From Hyaloscypha bicolor E (lineage: Eukaryota > Ascomycota > Leotiomycetes > Helotiales > Hyaloscyphaceae): a stretch of DNA of 64,000 bases. Location of the stretch: assembly GCF_002865645.1 (NCBI RefSeq), contig NW_020194685.1, forward strand, positions 3,492,257 through 3,556,256, read 5' to 3'. This document shows positions 1 to 9,786 of this stretch, one piece after another (the first letter of the stretch is position 1; each line of letters starts with the position of its first letter). A program made the translations under genes and the position numbers. The notes below the pieces were generated by a model. The model saw nothing but the letters and a program-made list of their open reading frames with translations, was not told the origin of the DNA and made no database searches.

Positions 1-2056
1 ACGGTAGAGAATCCACCACCTCGAGGGATCTGCGAGGTTTCAGTGTTTGGCAGAAAAGGGCCCAAGGTGTTAAATGACTCGAAGCCGTTGAACGAGCCAT
101 CGCAACTTTGTAGTTGCTCATACAAACCCCATGAGTTTGCAAATGTTCTTGTAAGGTCTGGGTCAATGATGGTGAACCACGATGGGTCTTGGCCTGCTAA
201 GAGTATCTGCTGTTCGGTCTGTTCAAACTCCAGGCCAGGGTCTTCAGCGTGGGCTCCCGTTGATGCGCGGCCGTGATCGCCATTTTGCTGAGAGCAGATT
301 GTTAGATGTGAAGGGGCCGTGGGAACTAGGCCACGGTCACTGCCATCTTCAGAGCTGAAGCCAGTGGGAGTACCGAGCTGATCACTTTCACACGATTCCC
401 TGATCCGTGAGCTTGGTTCCAGTAACAAAGGCTCTCCATTCTGGACCTCCGCAATTTTCATGCAAAGCATTATTGACAATGTTTCGTTGCCACCACGACA
501 GGACATAAGAATCCGATGAAGTTGATTTAGGACCTCTCGTGCATTTTCCGGGAATGTCCAACTCCGAAAACTGACATTAAGTGCATCGGTCACTGCACTC
601 GCTATTTCGAATATTTTGAATTCCTAAATGTGTCAGATAACAGTCAGAACAATGTGCCGCTGATCTTCAACTTACGATACTTGGCCCATGAGATTCAATC
701 GCAGCAGTTGGCAGTTTCGAGATAACTGTTAGGAACTCCTGCGCTATTTGAATTGGGTGTGACAGAGACGTGGCGTGGTCAGAACCGGAGTTGCGGAGAA
801 GGGATATTCTCCACAAGACTGCTCGCATCCATTGACGAGTGACACAGATATCGGCTCGTTGAACATCGTTGCTCGCTTCCCAGTCAATGGGCACATCCTG
901 AAGTCGTTGCTGCAACACATCAAGAGAACTTTGATTTTGATTTGTTGCAACTGTCCCTCCGGCATCCGCTATATCGACATCATCAATGTTCTGGAGAATA
1001 TCAAACGCGCCGGATTGATCAAAGATCCAGAATAAGTTGACAAGCTTTCGGAATGCTGGTAATACGTGATTGTCCTCGCCACCACCGGTAGATGGAAAGT
1101 GTGTGTTGCATCTCAGTACGGCTGGAAGATTGTGAAGCATTGCAACCCCGCTTGGCAAGATCAGTTACAAACTTTTGATCGATAAAGGGAGCATACCGTT
1201 CCGTGACAAATAGCAACCAAAGAATCCTTCTTCTTGACTCCTGTTGGGAAGATGAAAGTCCGATATAGGTTGACTCGCGGTGAAGCCCCATGATTTGAGC
1301 TAATGTAATGGCCTCACGGAGATATGACAGAGACGAAACACCACCAGGTTCGAGATTTTCGTGGTAGACATGAAGAAAGAAAGCGATGCTAAGCGTGTCG
1401 AGACTTGCATGCCGCCCTTTGCCGTCAACGCTTCTAGCACGGTGGCACTCGGCTTCCATCCAGCTGGCAGACGCTGTATCTGCAAAAGAGTCGAGTTTAA
1501 GTTGGGCCATGGTAGCTGCTCCCACAGCATTAGCTAACGCATACACCAATGTATCTCCGTCGTCCTTCTGTAAATCGGCGGTAACATCCTCTACAGACAC
1601 AATGGGCCAAACAGGGTATAGTCGGAGGCGGAATATACATAGCCGTAGTACGAGGGAAGCAATCGAGGTTCTTGAGTGTGGTCAGCAGATTTCAAGGGTG
1701 TATGAGCGTATGAGGCGTTGATTTTACCTCGCTGAGTCTTGGGGGATAGTGTCACCCGTAACTTGGGACAATGGCGTGCTAACTACATCAGGGGAAGAGC
1801 CACAATCCGCGGGGCGGTCTCCATCCTCCTCTGTGCCCTGCCTCTGGCCCTGAGTGATCTGCCGAACCGTTTTCGGGCGAAGGTTTCGAGGCCCCCTTGT
1901 GTTTGGGACTTTCTTGAACGTGCATTGTATCCCAGCAGCTGCACAGCCGCCGCAGGGTGGAAATTCGGAACACTTGATCTTCCGGATTCTGCATCCATCG
2001 CAAGCCTGTCTTATGACTTTACGCCCTGGCCCTGGGGCAGATCGTTGTACAGGCAT
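1..2056 (-). CDS. Zn2Cys6 fungal transcription factor (3' end outside window)
   Basis: A nuclear, DNA-binding regulator of the Gal4-type zinc cluster class. I read four exons: 2056-1728, 1670-1197, 1150-676 and 623 to beyond base 1; introns of 57, 46 and 52 bp have GT..AG ends and all keep frame. Residues 19-45 carry the zinc cluster CX2CX6CX5CX2CX6C, followed by a basic linker. Exon 2 begins the fungal-specific middle homology region with the hallmark YPVWPIV and LHRES; joining exon 2 to exon 3 restores TERGVAMLHNLPAVLR. The last exon is open to the window edge, so the C-terminus is not seen (about 630 codons visible). The start is the first ATG in frame; the open frame extends further 5' but has no other ATG. 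It lies just downstream of, and on the same strand as, an MFS transporter and may control this island; its targets are inference. The structure is well supported by motif continuity. Confidence 0.88.
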
Positions 2057-2661
2057 AGCGGACGTTCGTCTGCATAACGGCCAGTGATTCAACAGTGGTG
2101 GGAGATGTACATCAGCCTGTTGGGGTAACAAATCTCACATTGAACTGAGGTTTGCAGAAGTAAAAATGCGGGGTCGTCACGCTGTCGAAGACGCTCGGCA
2201 AATGACGGCAGAACCCCTGAGAATGGCGCAATCCCTGCTCGTTAGTGCATGCAGGGAGCTGCATCTCGCATACTTCGCATTTTCGGCCACAGTAACTTTA
2301 CTTGATTGTTCGAAATCTGGAATGCATAGAAATAGGGGCTACTGGTATTTGGATATAGATCACCGAATATGGCTATCCTTCTAGACAGGTTGATATATTG
2401 AAGTGTTGTGCTTCAGACACGCGAGGTTATCCAGGACAATGAAATAGGGGTATTCGCTTAAAGATGGGCTAAGACCCCATCAGCGCTCCTAGGTAAGCTG
2501 TCCCAGAACCCCTCGCCGGTATGCATGGATAATCGAACTTTCATCTCTGAAGCAAAGTAGTTACTCTGATCCAGAGTTACAAATTTGTACTCTTTCTCCC
2601 TTCGAATATAAAATCCAGCTGGCACGGTGCGTTGCTTCGTTCGAGCCACTCACTGAGTCAC
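2057..2661. other. intergenic: 3' flank of MFS gene and promoter of the regulator
   Basis: No conserved coding signal was found on either strand. Both flanking genes are on the minus strand, so this stretch holds the terminator of the transporter and the promoter of the Zn2Cys6 gene. No distinctive operator was recognised. Confidence 0.5.
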
Positions 2662-4570
2662 TCAATACTTGAATCTGAAGTCCAACCTCTTGTTCCCATC
2701 CAGCTCCCGTGCCCCCTGATCGTTTTGATATACCGATCTCTCGTCCATAGTCATAGAATCCCAGATTTTCTCCTTTCGTTTATTCAAAATGCTCAGATAC
2801 GCTCGCTGCGCCAAAAATGTCACGAGAGACAGTGCACAGATGGAGATCAAGACTTTGTTCCCTTGGTGGCAGTATGGCGAATCATAAGAGCGATATATCT
2901 GTGAACCAATCAGAGATCCGATCTGAATGATCACATTGTAGGTTGCTGCTGTAATTGCTCTCTTCTTCACGTCGAAGGTGTTTTCACTGATCCACGAGGA
3001 AACAATGGGGTGGAAGTAGGGATCTGGGGGGCATAAAGTCAGTAGGCAGTTAAGGCAACGCATTGTGCTTCCGGGGAAGCTTACAGCCAGAAATCAGAGT
3101 GATCATAGAGAAGCGCGCCCAATTTCGTCCGCCATCCGGAATAGTGATGAGTGCAGCAAGAATAGGTAGGATCCAGAATTCTCCGAGAAAGCAGTGGAAG
3201 GCGCGCTCATTGAAGTAGTCGCTACTGTACGACAAAGTGAGCATTGTGATTATTTGCAACACTGCCGCCGGAATGGTGAGCATATTCGAATTGAAGGTGC
3301 TGTATCCAAGGCGTTTTAAGGTGAGCGTGAGATATCCAGTAACGGGAGTAGCGGGTATGTAGGCAACAAGCCCAATGAAGTACAATCCCCACATTGAGGA
3401 ATCGCTCCAGGAAGCTTTCACATCTTTCCAAGTGGCAGCTTCCTTGAGCGCAGTGAGGCCCTTTGCAGGGTCGTCGCGGAGGACTCTCTGTACAGTATCA
3501 GTATTTCGAAAAGGGTCAAACATCTTGGGGAGCAACATTTGTCATGATTGTTTCTTCTCGCTCTGTGTACCAAGAATTTCGGAAAAGGACACCCTTCGTA
3601 GAGGTTGGTGATTGAGGAAGATAGAAAAAGCTCTGCTTCGTTGTAAGCATTGCCCCACAGAAGTGGTGAACAAGGACTGACTATAGCTCCAATTAGAAAT
3701 GTGAGGAGACCCTCGATCAAAAAAAGCCAAAACCATCCTGACTTGCCACCAATACCTCGCATTTCTAGGATTCCTGCCGGTAGCAAAGCCGAGATGACTC
3801 GTGCAACGTTCAACGTTGACCAAAAGCAAGCGAGACGAATTGCAAGCTCTTTCGTCTTGTAGAAATATGTTGCAAAGAGAATCGTGCCAGGAATGAAGCC
3901 GCCTTCACAGGCTCCAATAAAAGCTCGTGTGATATAAAACGATGTACGGTTGGTCATCCAAGCCTGGGACCATGCTGAAGGTTGTCAACCAGGGGCCTAA
4001 AACCTTGCTGAAAGGAGACTCACAAACTGTTCCCCAAAGCATCATCATAGTAGGCAGAACATATTTGAAACCATACCGTTTGGTAAGAAACTGGACTGGG
4101 AACTCCGCAGTCAGGAAGCAGAGGAGCTGAATGGTGGTCCCCTGTCTACTTGTTAACGACAACTCTTTCCCTGGCCAAGAGCACACACATTGTTGTAGTT
4201 ATCGCTGGTCAGATGCAGGTCCTTCAGGAGATTGTCGGCTAGAGCATTTGAGAGATTTCCTCTGTCCAACTGGAGTCCAAAGAACTGCAATGTGTTATTA
4301 GCCTGGTTTGGGTTTCGTTGCCAGATCCCGTACCATTACGCAAATCCAAGACAGAAGATAGAGATCAGTCTTCCGAACGACTCTCCTCTCCTCTTGCTCG
4401 GTCCATGTGGCGCCAGGGTCAAATCGGTGTCGACCTTCATAAGTCTCGTGAGGAGCAAGCGAATCCGACAGATGCTCCCTTCCAACTCGTGCCACTGAAA
4501 TCTGTGAGGTAGAAGGCTCTCCAGAAACCTTCCTTCTATCGACGTCCATTTCTTTGTCCATATCTATCAT
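2662..4570 (-). CDS. MFS transporter, Dal5/Tna1-like (anion:cation symporter type)
   Basis: A plasma-membrane permease of the major facilitator superfamily. Seven exons (4570-4334, 4284-4189, 4141-4024, 3974-3682, 3632-3537, 3487-3085, 3023-2662) sum to 1605 nt, encoding 534 residues. All six introns are 47-61 bp, four of them exactly 49 bp. Splicing restores motifs typical of this fungal clade: WTEQEERRVVRKTDLYLLSW before TM1, LDRGNLSNA, GTTIQLLCFLTAEFPVQFL, ITRAFIGACEGGFIPG in TM4, WLFLIEGLLTFLIG, and VLRDDPAKG in the central loop. The family imports organic anions such as allantoate, nicotinate or pantothenate; this member's substrate is unknown. The fifth intron uses a weak donor (GTTGCT), but any other choice breaks the frame. 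It is divergent from the TauD gene across the hAT element and upstream of the regulator, suggesting a shared pathway (inference). Confidence 0.9.
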
Positions 4571-5143
4571 TTGTCCGCAGACTCAGCACAGAATTGTGGA
4601 TGAAAATATAGGGCTGCGGATTTCAGAAGATATTCCAATAGCGAAAAATGTAATGAGTTGGAGTTGAGCCATCTTATAATCAGAGCAGCGAGCTGTTAAG
4701 GAATCGTGCAGTTCGGTCCCTGGCCTCAATAGTCGCAATTACTTAACTCGAGCACGCCATCAACATAACATGGATCTCGTCGAACTTTGCCGGAAATCGG
4801 TGGATCAAAGTCCTAAGAAGTCGTGCAATTCCAAAGTGGCGTTGAAAGTGGGTTGCGGGGTACTTCAAAGATGGGTGTCGTCCTCCAAACCACGTAAGTG
4901 CAGCAAATCTGATTGGCCCCAGCTCCGAGAATTTGTCCGGCGCTGAAGTGGCCCACCATAACCTTGGCATATTTGTAACCTCCCCTTTTCAAGAGGTCGA
5001 AAGGCATGTAGTGAGTCTTTAATGCAGCCAACAAGTCGCGAAGCCGCAGTTAGCGGGTACAAGAACATATACGGGACTCTAGTCTTTGATTCTGTTTTGC
5101 ATCAGACTCTTAAAACACATTTTCATTTCAGTAGCAGAGAGCG
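4571..5143 (-). other. MFS promoter plus an unassigned open stretch
   Basis: The MFS promoter lies at the left. On the minus strand, 4813-5034 gives 73 residues including HYMPFDLLKRGGYKYAKVMV, which looks protein-like but matches no family I recognise and has no convincing start or continuation. It could be a decayed gene fragment cut off by the neighbouring transposon insertion, or chance. Confidence 0.3.
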
Positions 5144-5808
5144 CCCAATATCAGTGTGTCAAATGAATAGAGTAGAATAGAATAACAGCCGTTACTCTTA
5201 TTTTATTCAAGCTAAAAACCCGTTACTCTTATTTTATTCATATATTATTCAAGTTATTCATGAATAACTTGAATAACGCACGTGATTTGCGCACGTGATT
5301 GAGCTAGGTTACTCTTATTTTATTCATATATTATTCAAGTTATTCATGAATAACTTGAATAACGCACGTGATTTGCGCACGTGATTGAGCTAGCCTAATC
5401 GGGTAAGGATTCGGGGGGGCCCGCACCTAGCGTCACCTCGCTACCTAATCAGGTAGTAGTAGCACTTGGTAAGCGAATCGAACCTTAGCAATAATTAGTT
5501 TATTTATTATAGAAAATCAGTATTTAAGTAGACTTATATAAGTATTAGCTTAGCTTATATAAGGCTACTTAATAAATACCTTAGTTCTTTTTTTTAAATT
5601 TAAATATATGTTAATTTACTATAATTAATTGACTTCCACGTGACTTCCACGTGGTTATTCATGGTTATTCATGTTATTCATGAATAATTATTCTATTTTA
5701 CTCAAGTTATTTAAGATATTCGTTACTCATATTCTATTCAAGTTATTCATGAATTATTCATGAATAACTTGAATAACTTGAATAATCCTTTGACACACTG
5801 CCCAATAT
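5144..5808. mobile_element. non-autonomous hAT-type DNA transposon (MITE)
   Basis: The element spans 5152-5800 (649 bp). Its ends are a perfect 12-bp inverted repeat, CAGTGTGTCAAA at 5152-5163 and its complement at 5789-5800. It is flanked by an exact 8-bp direct repeat, CCCAATAT, at 5144-5151 and 5801-5808. An 8-bp target duplication and CAGNG-type ends are the established hallmarks of the hAT superfamily. No transposase frame is present, so it must be mobilised in trans. The interior is full of palindromic ATTCATGAAT motifs and contains a perfect 86-bp tandem duplication. It ends 47 bp before the ATG of the TauD gene, so it sits in that gene's promoter and in the shared MFS/TauD upstream region. 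Confidence 0.88.
5222..5393. repeat. perfect 86-bp tandem duplication with 32-bp palindromes
   Basis: Two identical 86-bp copies lie at 5222-5307 and 5308-5393. Each holds a perfect 32-bp palindrome (5245-5276 and 5331-5362) centred on ATTCATGAAT, followed by two GCACGTGAT motifs. Related half-palindromes recur near 5738-5785. The exact identity implies a recent duplication, in contrast to RIP-altered repeats elsewhere. Subterminal palindromes of this sort often serve as transposase-binding sites in hAT elements (family knowledge; not shown here). Confidence 0.9.
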
Positions 5809-5847
5809 TGAGTCAAGTGTTAAAGTTAGATATCTACAAACCGCGCT

Positions 5848-7064
5848 ATGCCTTCGGTCCAGTGCATTGATTCCCTTGGAGCCGACATCCGTGGGGGAAA
5901 TGTCATAGCTCGGACACGATGCCTCCGACCTATGATTAACACCGGATCTTTGGAAAAATACAAATACCAAGATCTCACACCGGTGATTGGGAGAGAGTTT
6001 GAAGGACTTCAGGTCACAGAGATTTTGAATAGAGAGGAAAACCTCGTCGGAGACCTTGCTGTGACAGTCTCAGAGCGAGGTGTTGTATTTCTCCGGGACC
6101 AAGACGTTTCTCCTCAACAGATGAAGGATTTGATGGAGAGAATCACGCAGGCCGCTGGTTGTGTAGGTCCGCTACTCCGCAAAATGCATTCGACTAATGT
6201 TTTTCCAGCCCGAGTCATCAGGTCTACATGTACATCCCTTAACGGAAGCAGGCAGCGAGCTTGGAGACCAAATCAGCGTCATTAGCAGCGAAAAGCAAAA
6301 GAAAGGAGGTGGCTTAACCCACCAACTGAGCGACGTCAGTCGTTTTGCGAGTGCAGGATGGCATGCGGATATCACCTTCGAGCCTGTGCCTTCAGATTAT
6401 GCAATGTTGAAAATTCACACCCTGCCTGCAACTGGAGGAGATACCGTACGTTGATTCGATTCATTCAACTCCTCTTGATGCCATTTCTGACTTCAGACTT
6501 TCCAGCTTTGGGCGTCGGGTTATGAAATATATGACCGCCTCTCGCCTAAGATGCGCGAGTTCCTCGAAAGCTTGACGGCGACGCACGAAGCGAGGTTCTT
6601 CCTTGAAGAAGCTGAACGTCTGGGGAATCCATTACGGGATGGTATTCGTGGCTCCCCACTCAATCGTGGGTCTTCACTTGAAGCAGTGCATCCAGTGATC
6701 CGTACGAATCGTGAGTACGAATTCCAGTGTTAACTGCCCCAGGCTAAATTCCTCAGCTGTTACCGGATGGAAGTCCGTCTTCGTTAATAAAGGATTTACT
6801 AGACGAATCAATGGTGTGACGTGAGATGAATCTGACCTACTTTTGCCTTATCTGATCAACCTTGTCACTCAGAATCATGATGCACAAGTGCGATTTAAGT
6901 GGAAGAAGAACGATCTAGCGATTTGGGATAATAGAAGTACCTGGCATTGTGCAACTTATGACTATGAAGCTGCAAGGGCGGGAGATCGAGTTTGCTCACT
7001 TGGGGAAGCACCTTACTTGGACTTGAAGAGTTTGAGCAGAAGGGAGGCACTGGGAGTAAATTGA
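5848..7064 (+). pseudogene. TauD-family Fe(II)/2-oxoglutarate dioxygenase with in-frame TGA
   Basis: Enzymes of this family use Fe(II) and 2-oxoglutarate to oxidise small substrates; fungal members include sulfonate/taurine dioxygenases. Exons 5848-6162, 6209-6445, 6506-6710 and 6757-7064 give 355 codons with introns of 46, 60 and 46 bp. The iron ligands are visible: His157 and Asp159 in GWHAD, and the distal His316 in STWHCATYDYE. Codon 275 (6822-6824) is TGA, inside a conserved stretch: INGVT, then the stop, then DESDLLLPYLINL. Treating this as an intron (GTGAGA..TCAG) breaks the downstream frame, so it looks like a true nonsense change, for example CGA to TGA. The protein would lose the distal histidine and arginine. 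A sequencing error or stop readthrough is possible. The start could also be the ATG at 5932. The hAT element lies just upstream. Confidence 0.72.
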
Positions 7065-7582
7065 GATCAAATATCTCCAAAAGGAGCATTGCCTACTGAT
7101 GAGTCTCGATGAGAACATGTATACACACCCAGAGCAAACTCCTAGCAGCGCCGGAAGGGAGAGATCTCCGATTTCTCAATGCCTGATTAGGAGACTAGAT
7201 TCAATACCCCGCATTTGACTCCGTTCGCCTGCCAATAATGAACTGCAAGTGGATGCTCGCCAAGTTGAGTTGTGACGGCATGAGACTTGATTTGTCCGCG
7301 AACAAGCCACAGCCTCACCCGGCGCACCTCCAGACGTGGCGATGACACAAATGTGCTCGGGGTTCCGAAGATGGAGTCGTTCCGGTCGTCCTAGGCTCGG
7401 CACTCTGGTCAACGGAGTATGTTGAGAAGCGGGGTTCACACGTTTAAAAAGACCACCGCCTTTCTATACTTCTTCTTTCTGTCGCCTACTTCAGTTCTTC
7501 TGCTTCTCCTACAAGGGCGGCCAATTGAAAGCCTACAATTCTTTTCCAACTCCTGAAAGCCTCGCCGAGAGGAGAGATCACG
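7065..7582. other. intergenic: promoter of the GST-fusion gene
   Basis: No coding signal stands out. The 3' flank of the TauD gene and the promoter of the next plus-strand gene are here. CT-rich stretches at 7460-7520 resemble a fungal core promoter or 5' leader. Nothing else was recognised. Confidence 0.4.
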
Positions 7583-9132
7583 ATGCTCGAAGTTTATCTC
7601 GACCCGTGTACCGTCAACAGCCGAAAGGTCCTGGCAGGTCTCGATCTGCTCGGCACAAAATATCACTTCAACCACGTTGACTATTTCGCCGGCGAACACA
7701 AAGCAGTGGAGTATCTTGAACTCAATCCAATGGCAACGGTTCCGACTGCGACTGATGGTGACTGCCGTATCTTCGAATCAAACGCGATATTGCACTATGC
7801 TGCCGAACTTGACAACGTTGACGACAAGTATCCCAAAGATGTGAAGACTCGCGCGAGAGTCAATAGCTGGTTACTGTGGGAGGCCTCAGTTTGGTTTCCA
7901 AGCTGCTATGTCTACCTCTTCGAATACATCGTCAGACCGTTGCTTCAGCAGGAACCCGTCCAATCCAACGTCGATGCTGAGGCCCAGAAATGGAATAAAC
8001 TCGCTGGCTTCCTCGAAAGTCAGTTGTCCAAGACGAAATGGCTGGCTGGCGACGAACTTACAATCGCCGACATCTCGATTGCTGCATCCATGCATCTCCA
8101 CGCAGCGCAGCGTCTTCCACTTGACAAGTACCCGAATCTGAAGCGCTGGATGCTTGAGGGTATTGAGAAGCTGCCTTGCTGGCAAAAGACGCAAGAGGCA
8201 GTGAACAAGGCATTGCTTCCAGGTACGGTGGCGTAGTTTTGAGGTTTTATGTGTACCATATAGCTGAAGTTCTTTGCGTTTAAGCAGATACTACCAAAGA
8301 CGCACATGTAAATGGCAATTCAACAGTCCGAGCAACTTTCAATTATACCAAAGACGTCGACCAGCTCACTGAACTGTATTTCTACGAATATAATGGTGTT
8401 AAAAATATCCACGAGCCTGGTGACAGCCCACACGAAATGGCCGTGACTGATGGCTGGCACCGTGCCAACACATTCTCGATCGACAAAGAAGGGTTTTCTC
8501 TTCACGAGTTCAAGACGGACCACAACAAGTGGGAAGACGACGAAGCAATCAAATCAAACTTTTATCCAGAGGTTGTGGAGATGCTGAAGCAGAAAACCGA
8601 AGCCAAGCGCATACTTGTCTTTGACCACACAATCCGTACAAACGCAATCGCTGATAAGAAGTTGACAGACGAGACGAAAACTTCTCAACGCACTCCGGTG
8701 ATGCTCGTGCACTGCGACTACACTGCAGAATCAGGCCCAACACGCGTGCGTCAACTGCTGGGAGAGGAAGCAGATGACTTGTTGTCACGTCGTGTTGCCT
8801 TTATCAATGTCTGGAAACCAATCAATGTCGTTGAGGAGAGGCCGTTGGCAATGTGCGATGTCACCTCTACCACACCTGAAGACTTCTTCAAGCTCTATCT
8901 CAGGTACCGGGATCGCAATGGTGAGAATTATGTGATGCGCCACTCTCCCAAGCACAAATGGTGGTACTTTCCGAAGATGACGCCCGGGCAAGTTATCCTT
9001 CTCAAGACATATGATTCCGAAATGGACGGGAGAGCTCGATGTTTGGGGCACACTGCTTTTGAGGATCCAACTTCGTTGCCAGATGCTCCCACTCGGGAGA
9101 GTATTGAGATTCGTACCATTGCGTTCTTTTGA
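7583..9132 (+). CDS. glutathione S-transferase fused to CmcJ/AsaB-type oxygenase
   Basis: Exon 1 (7583-8222) encodes a nearly complete GST: an N-terminal thioredoxin fold starting LEVYLDPCTVNSRKV with the ESNAI glutathione-contact motif, and a helical C-terminal domain with LAGDELTIADISIAA. A 65-bp intron (8223-8287, GTACGG..TTTAAGCAG) joins it in frame to exon 2 (8288-9132), a CmcJ/AsaB (GA4-desaturase-like) domain. The fusion would have 494 residues, GST about 1-213 and CmcJ about 214-494. Likely metal ligands are His355 and Asp357 (VHCDYT) and His468 (GHTAFEDP). The CmcJ homology begins well upstream of its first in-frame ATG (8437), and there is no other start in that frame, which supports the fusion. 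If the intron is retained, a 217-residue stand-alone GST ends at 8236. Family members hydroxylate or desaturate small metabolites; the substrate here is unknown. Confidence 0.8.
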
Positions 9133-9221
9133 GATAAGAACCTGTTGAAATTAGGGGCCTGAGGCCCGTAATAGGCTTAGTAAGCCCTGGAACCGAACGC
9201 CATGGGGCTGTGCACTAGCTT

Positions 9222-9350
9222 AATACCCTGTCCAGCTGGAATACCCTGTATAGCTGGAATACCCTGTACGGCTGGAATACCCTGTACGGCTGGAATACCC
9301 TGTATAGCTGGAATACCATGTACGGCTGGAATACCCTGTATAGCTGTAAT
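9222..9350. repeat. 18-bp minisatellite, about 7 units
   Basis: Tandem copies of an 18-bp unit, CTGGAATACCCTGTAYRG, with small variations at two or three positions. On the minus strand it is open and would encode repeats of the hexapeptide GIPA(I/V)Q, but that frame has no gene-like surroundings. It lies about 90 bp past the GST-fusion stop codon. Confidence 0.85.
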
Positions 9351-9786
9351 CGGTTCAGCTGGCATATGGATTTAGTACATGTGACTTAGGGGGTTCAGGG
9401 CTATATATACGGGCTACTTACCACTGTAGAACAGCAGTCAATTCAGTACGTTTTACTTGGTTTATATTGCAAGCACGTGACCCTAGCTATATTGCTTTAG
9501 CTAGTTCAACAGAACCGAGGTGTAAGAATAGTGCAAAAGTGTAGCTGAAGACAACGCAAGAACAGCCGGACTTAGCTGTTTGTATCGAGCGACATTACCT
9601 GCATTGAATACAAAGGTGCAGGATGGCTTCTCTCTCCTACGTTTCCAATAGCCCCTAAGCTGTGATCAGGCACCGATATCCGGGATTCCCAGTCACAAAT
9701 GTGGGTCTCTGGTCTGCCTAAATATCCCAGCCCTGATATCTATCCTTCATAGACATTCCCCGAGAAGTGTCCGAGTGCTTCTCATT
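9351..9786. other. intergenic, nothing recognised
   Basis: Mixed-composition sequence between the minisatellite and the 3' end of the DUF3626 gene. No ORF, RNA gene or repeat was recognised. Confidence 0.4.

Noticed and set aside
5152..5163. CAGTGTGTCAAA as a mimp/impala (Tc1-mariner) end
   Set aside because: Mariner-type elements duplicate TA only; the flanks here are an exact 8-bp repeat, which fits hAT.
6822..6891. A fourth TauD intron removing the in-frame TGA (GTGAGA..CTCAG)
   Set aside because: It would shift the conserved NHDAQVRFKWKKN segment out of frame and delete the conserved PYLINLVTQ residues.
8437..9132. CmcJ domain as a separate 231-residue gene starting at the ATG at 8437
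   Set aside because: Conserved family sequence continues about 50 codons upstream of this ATG with no other start, and an in-frame splice to the GST exists.
9177..9365. 62-codon minus-strand frame of GIPA(I/V)Q repeats as a gene
   Set aside because: It is explained by an 18-bp minisatellite; there is no supporting start context or flanking coding sequence.
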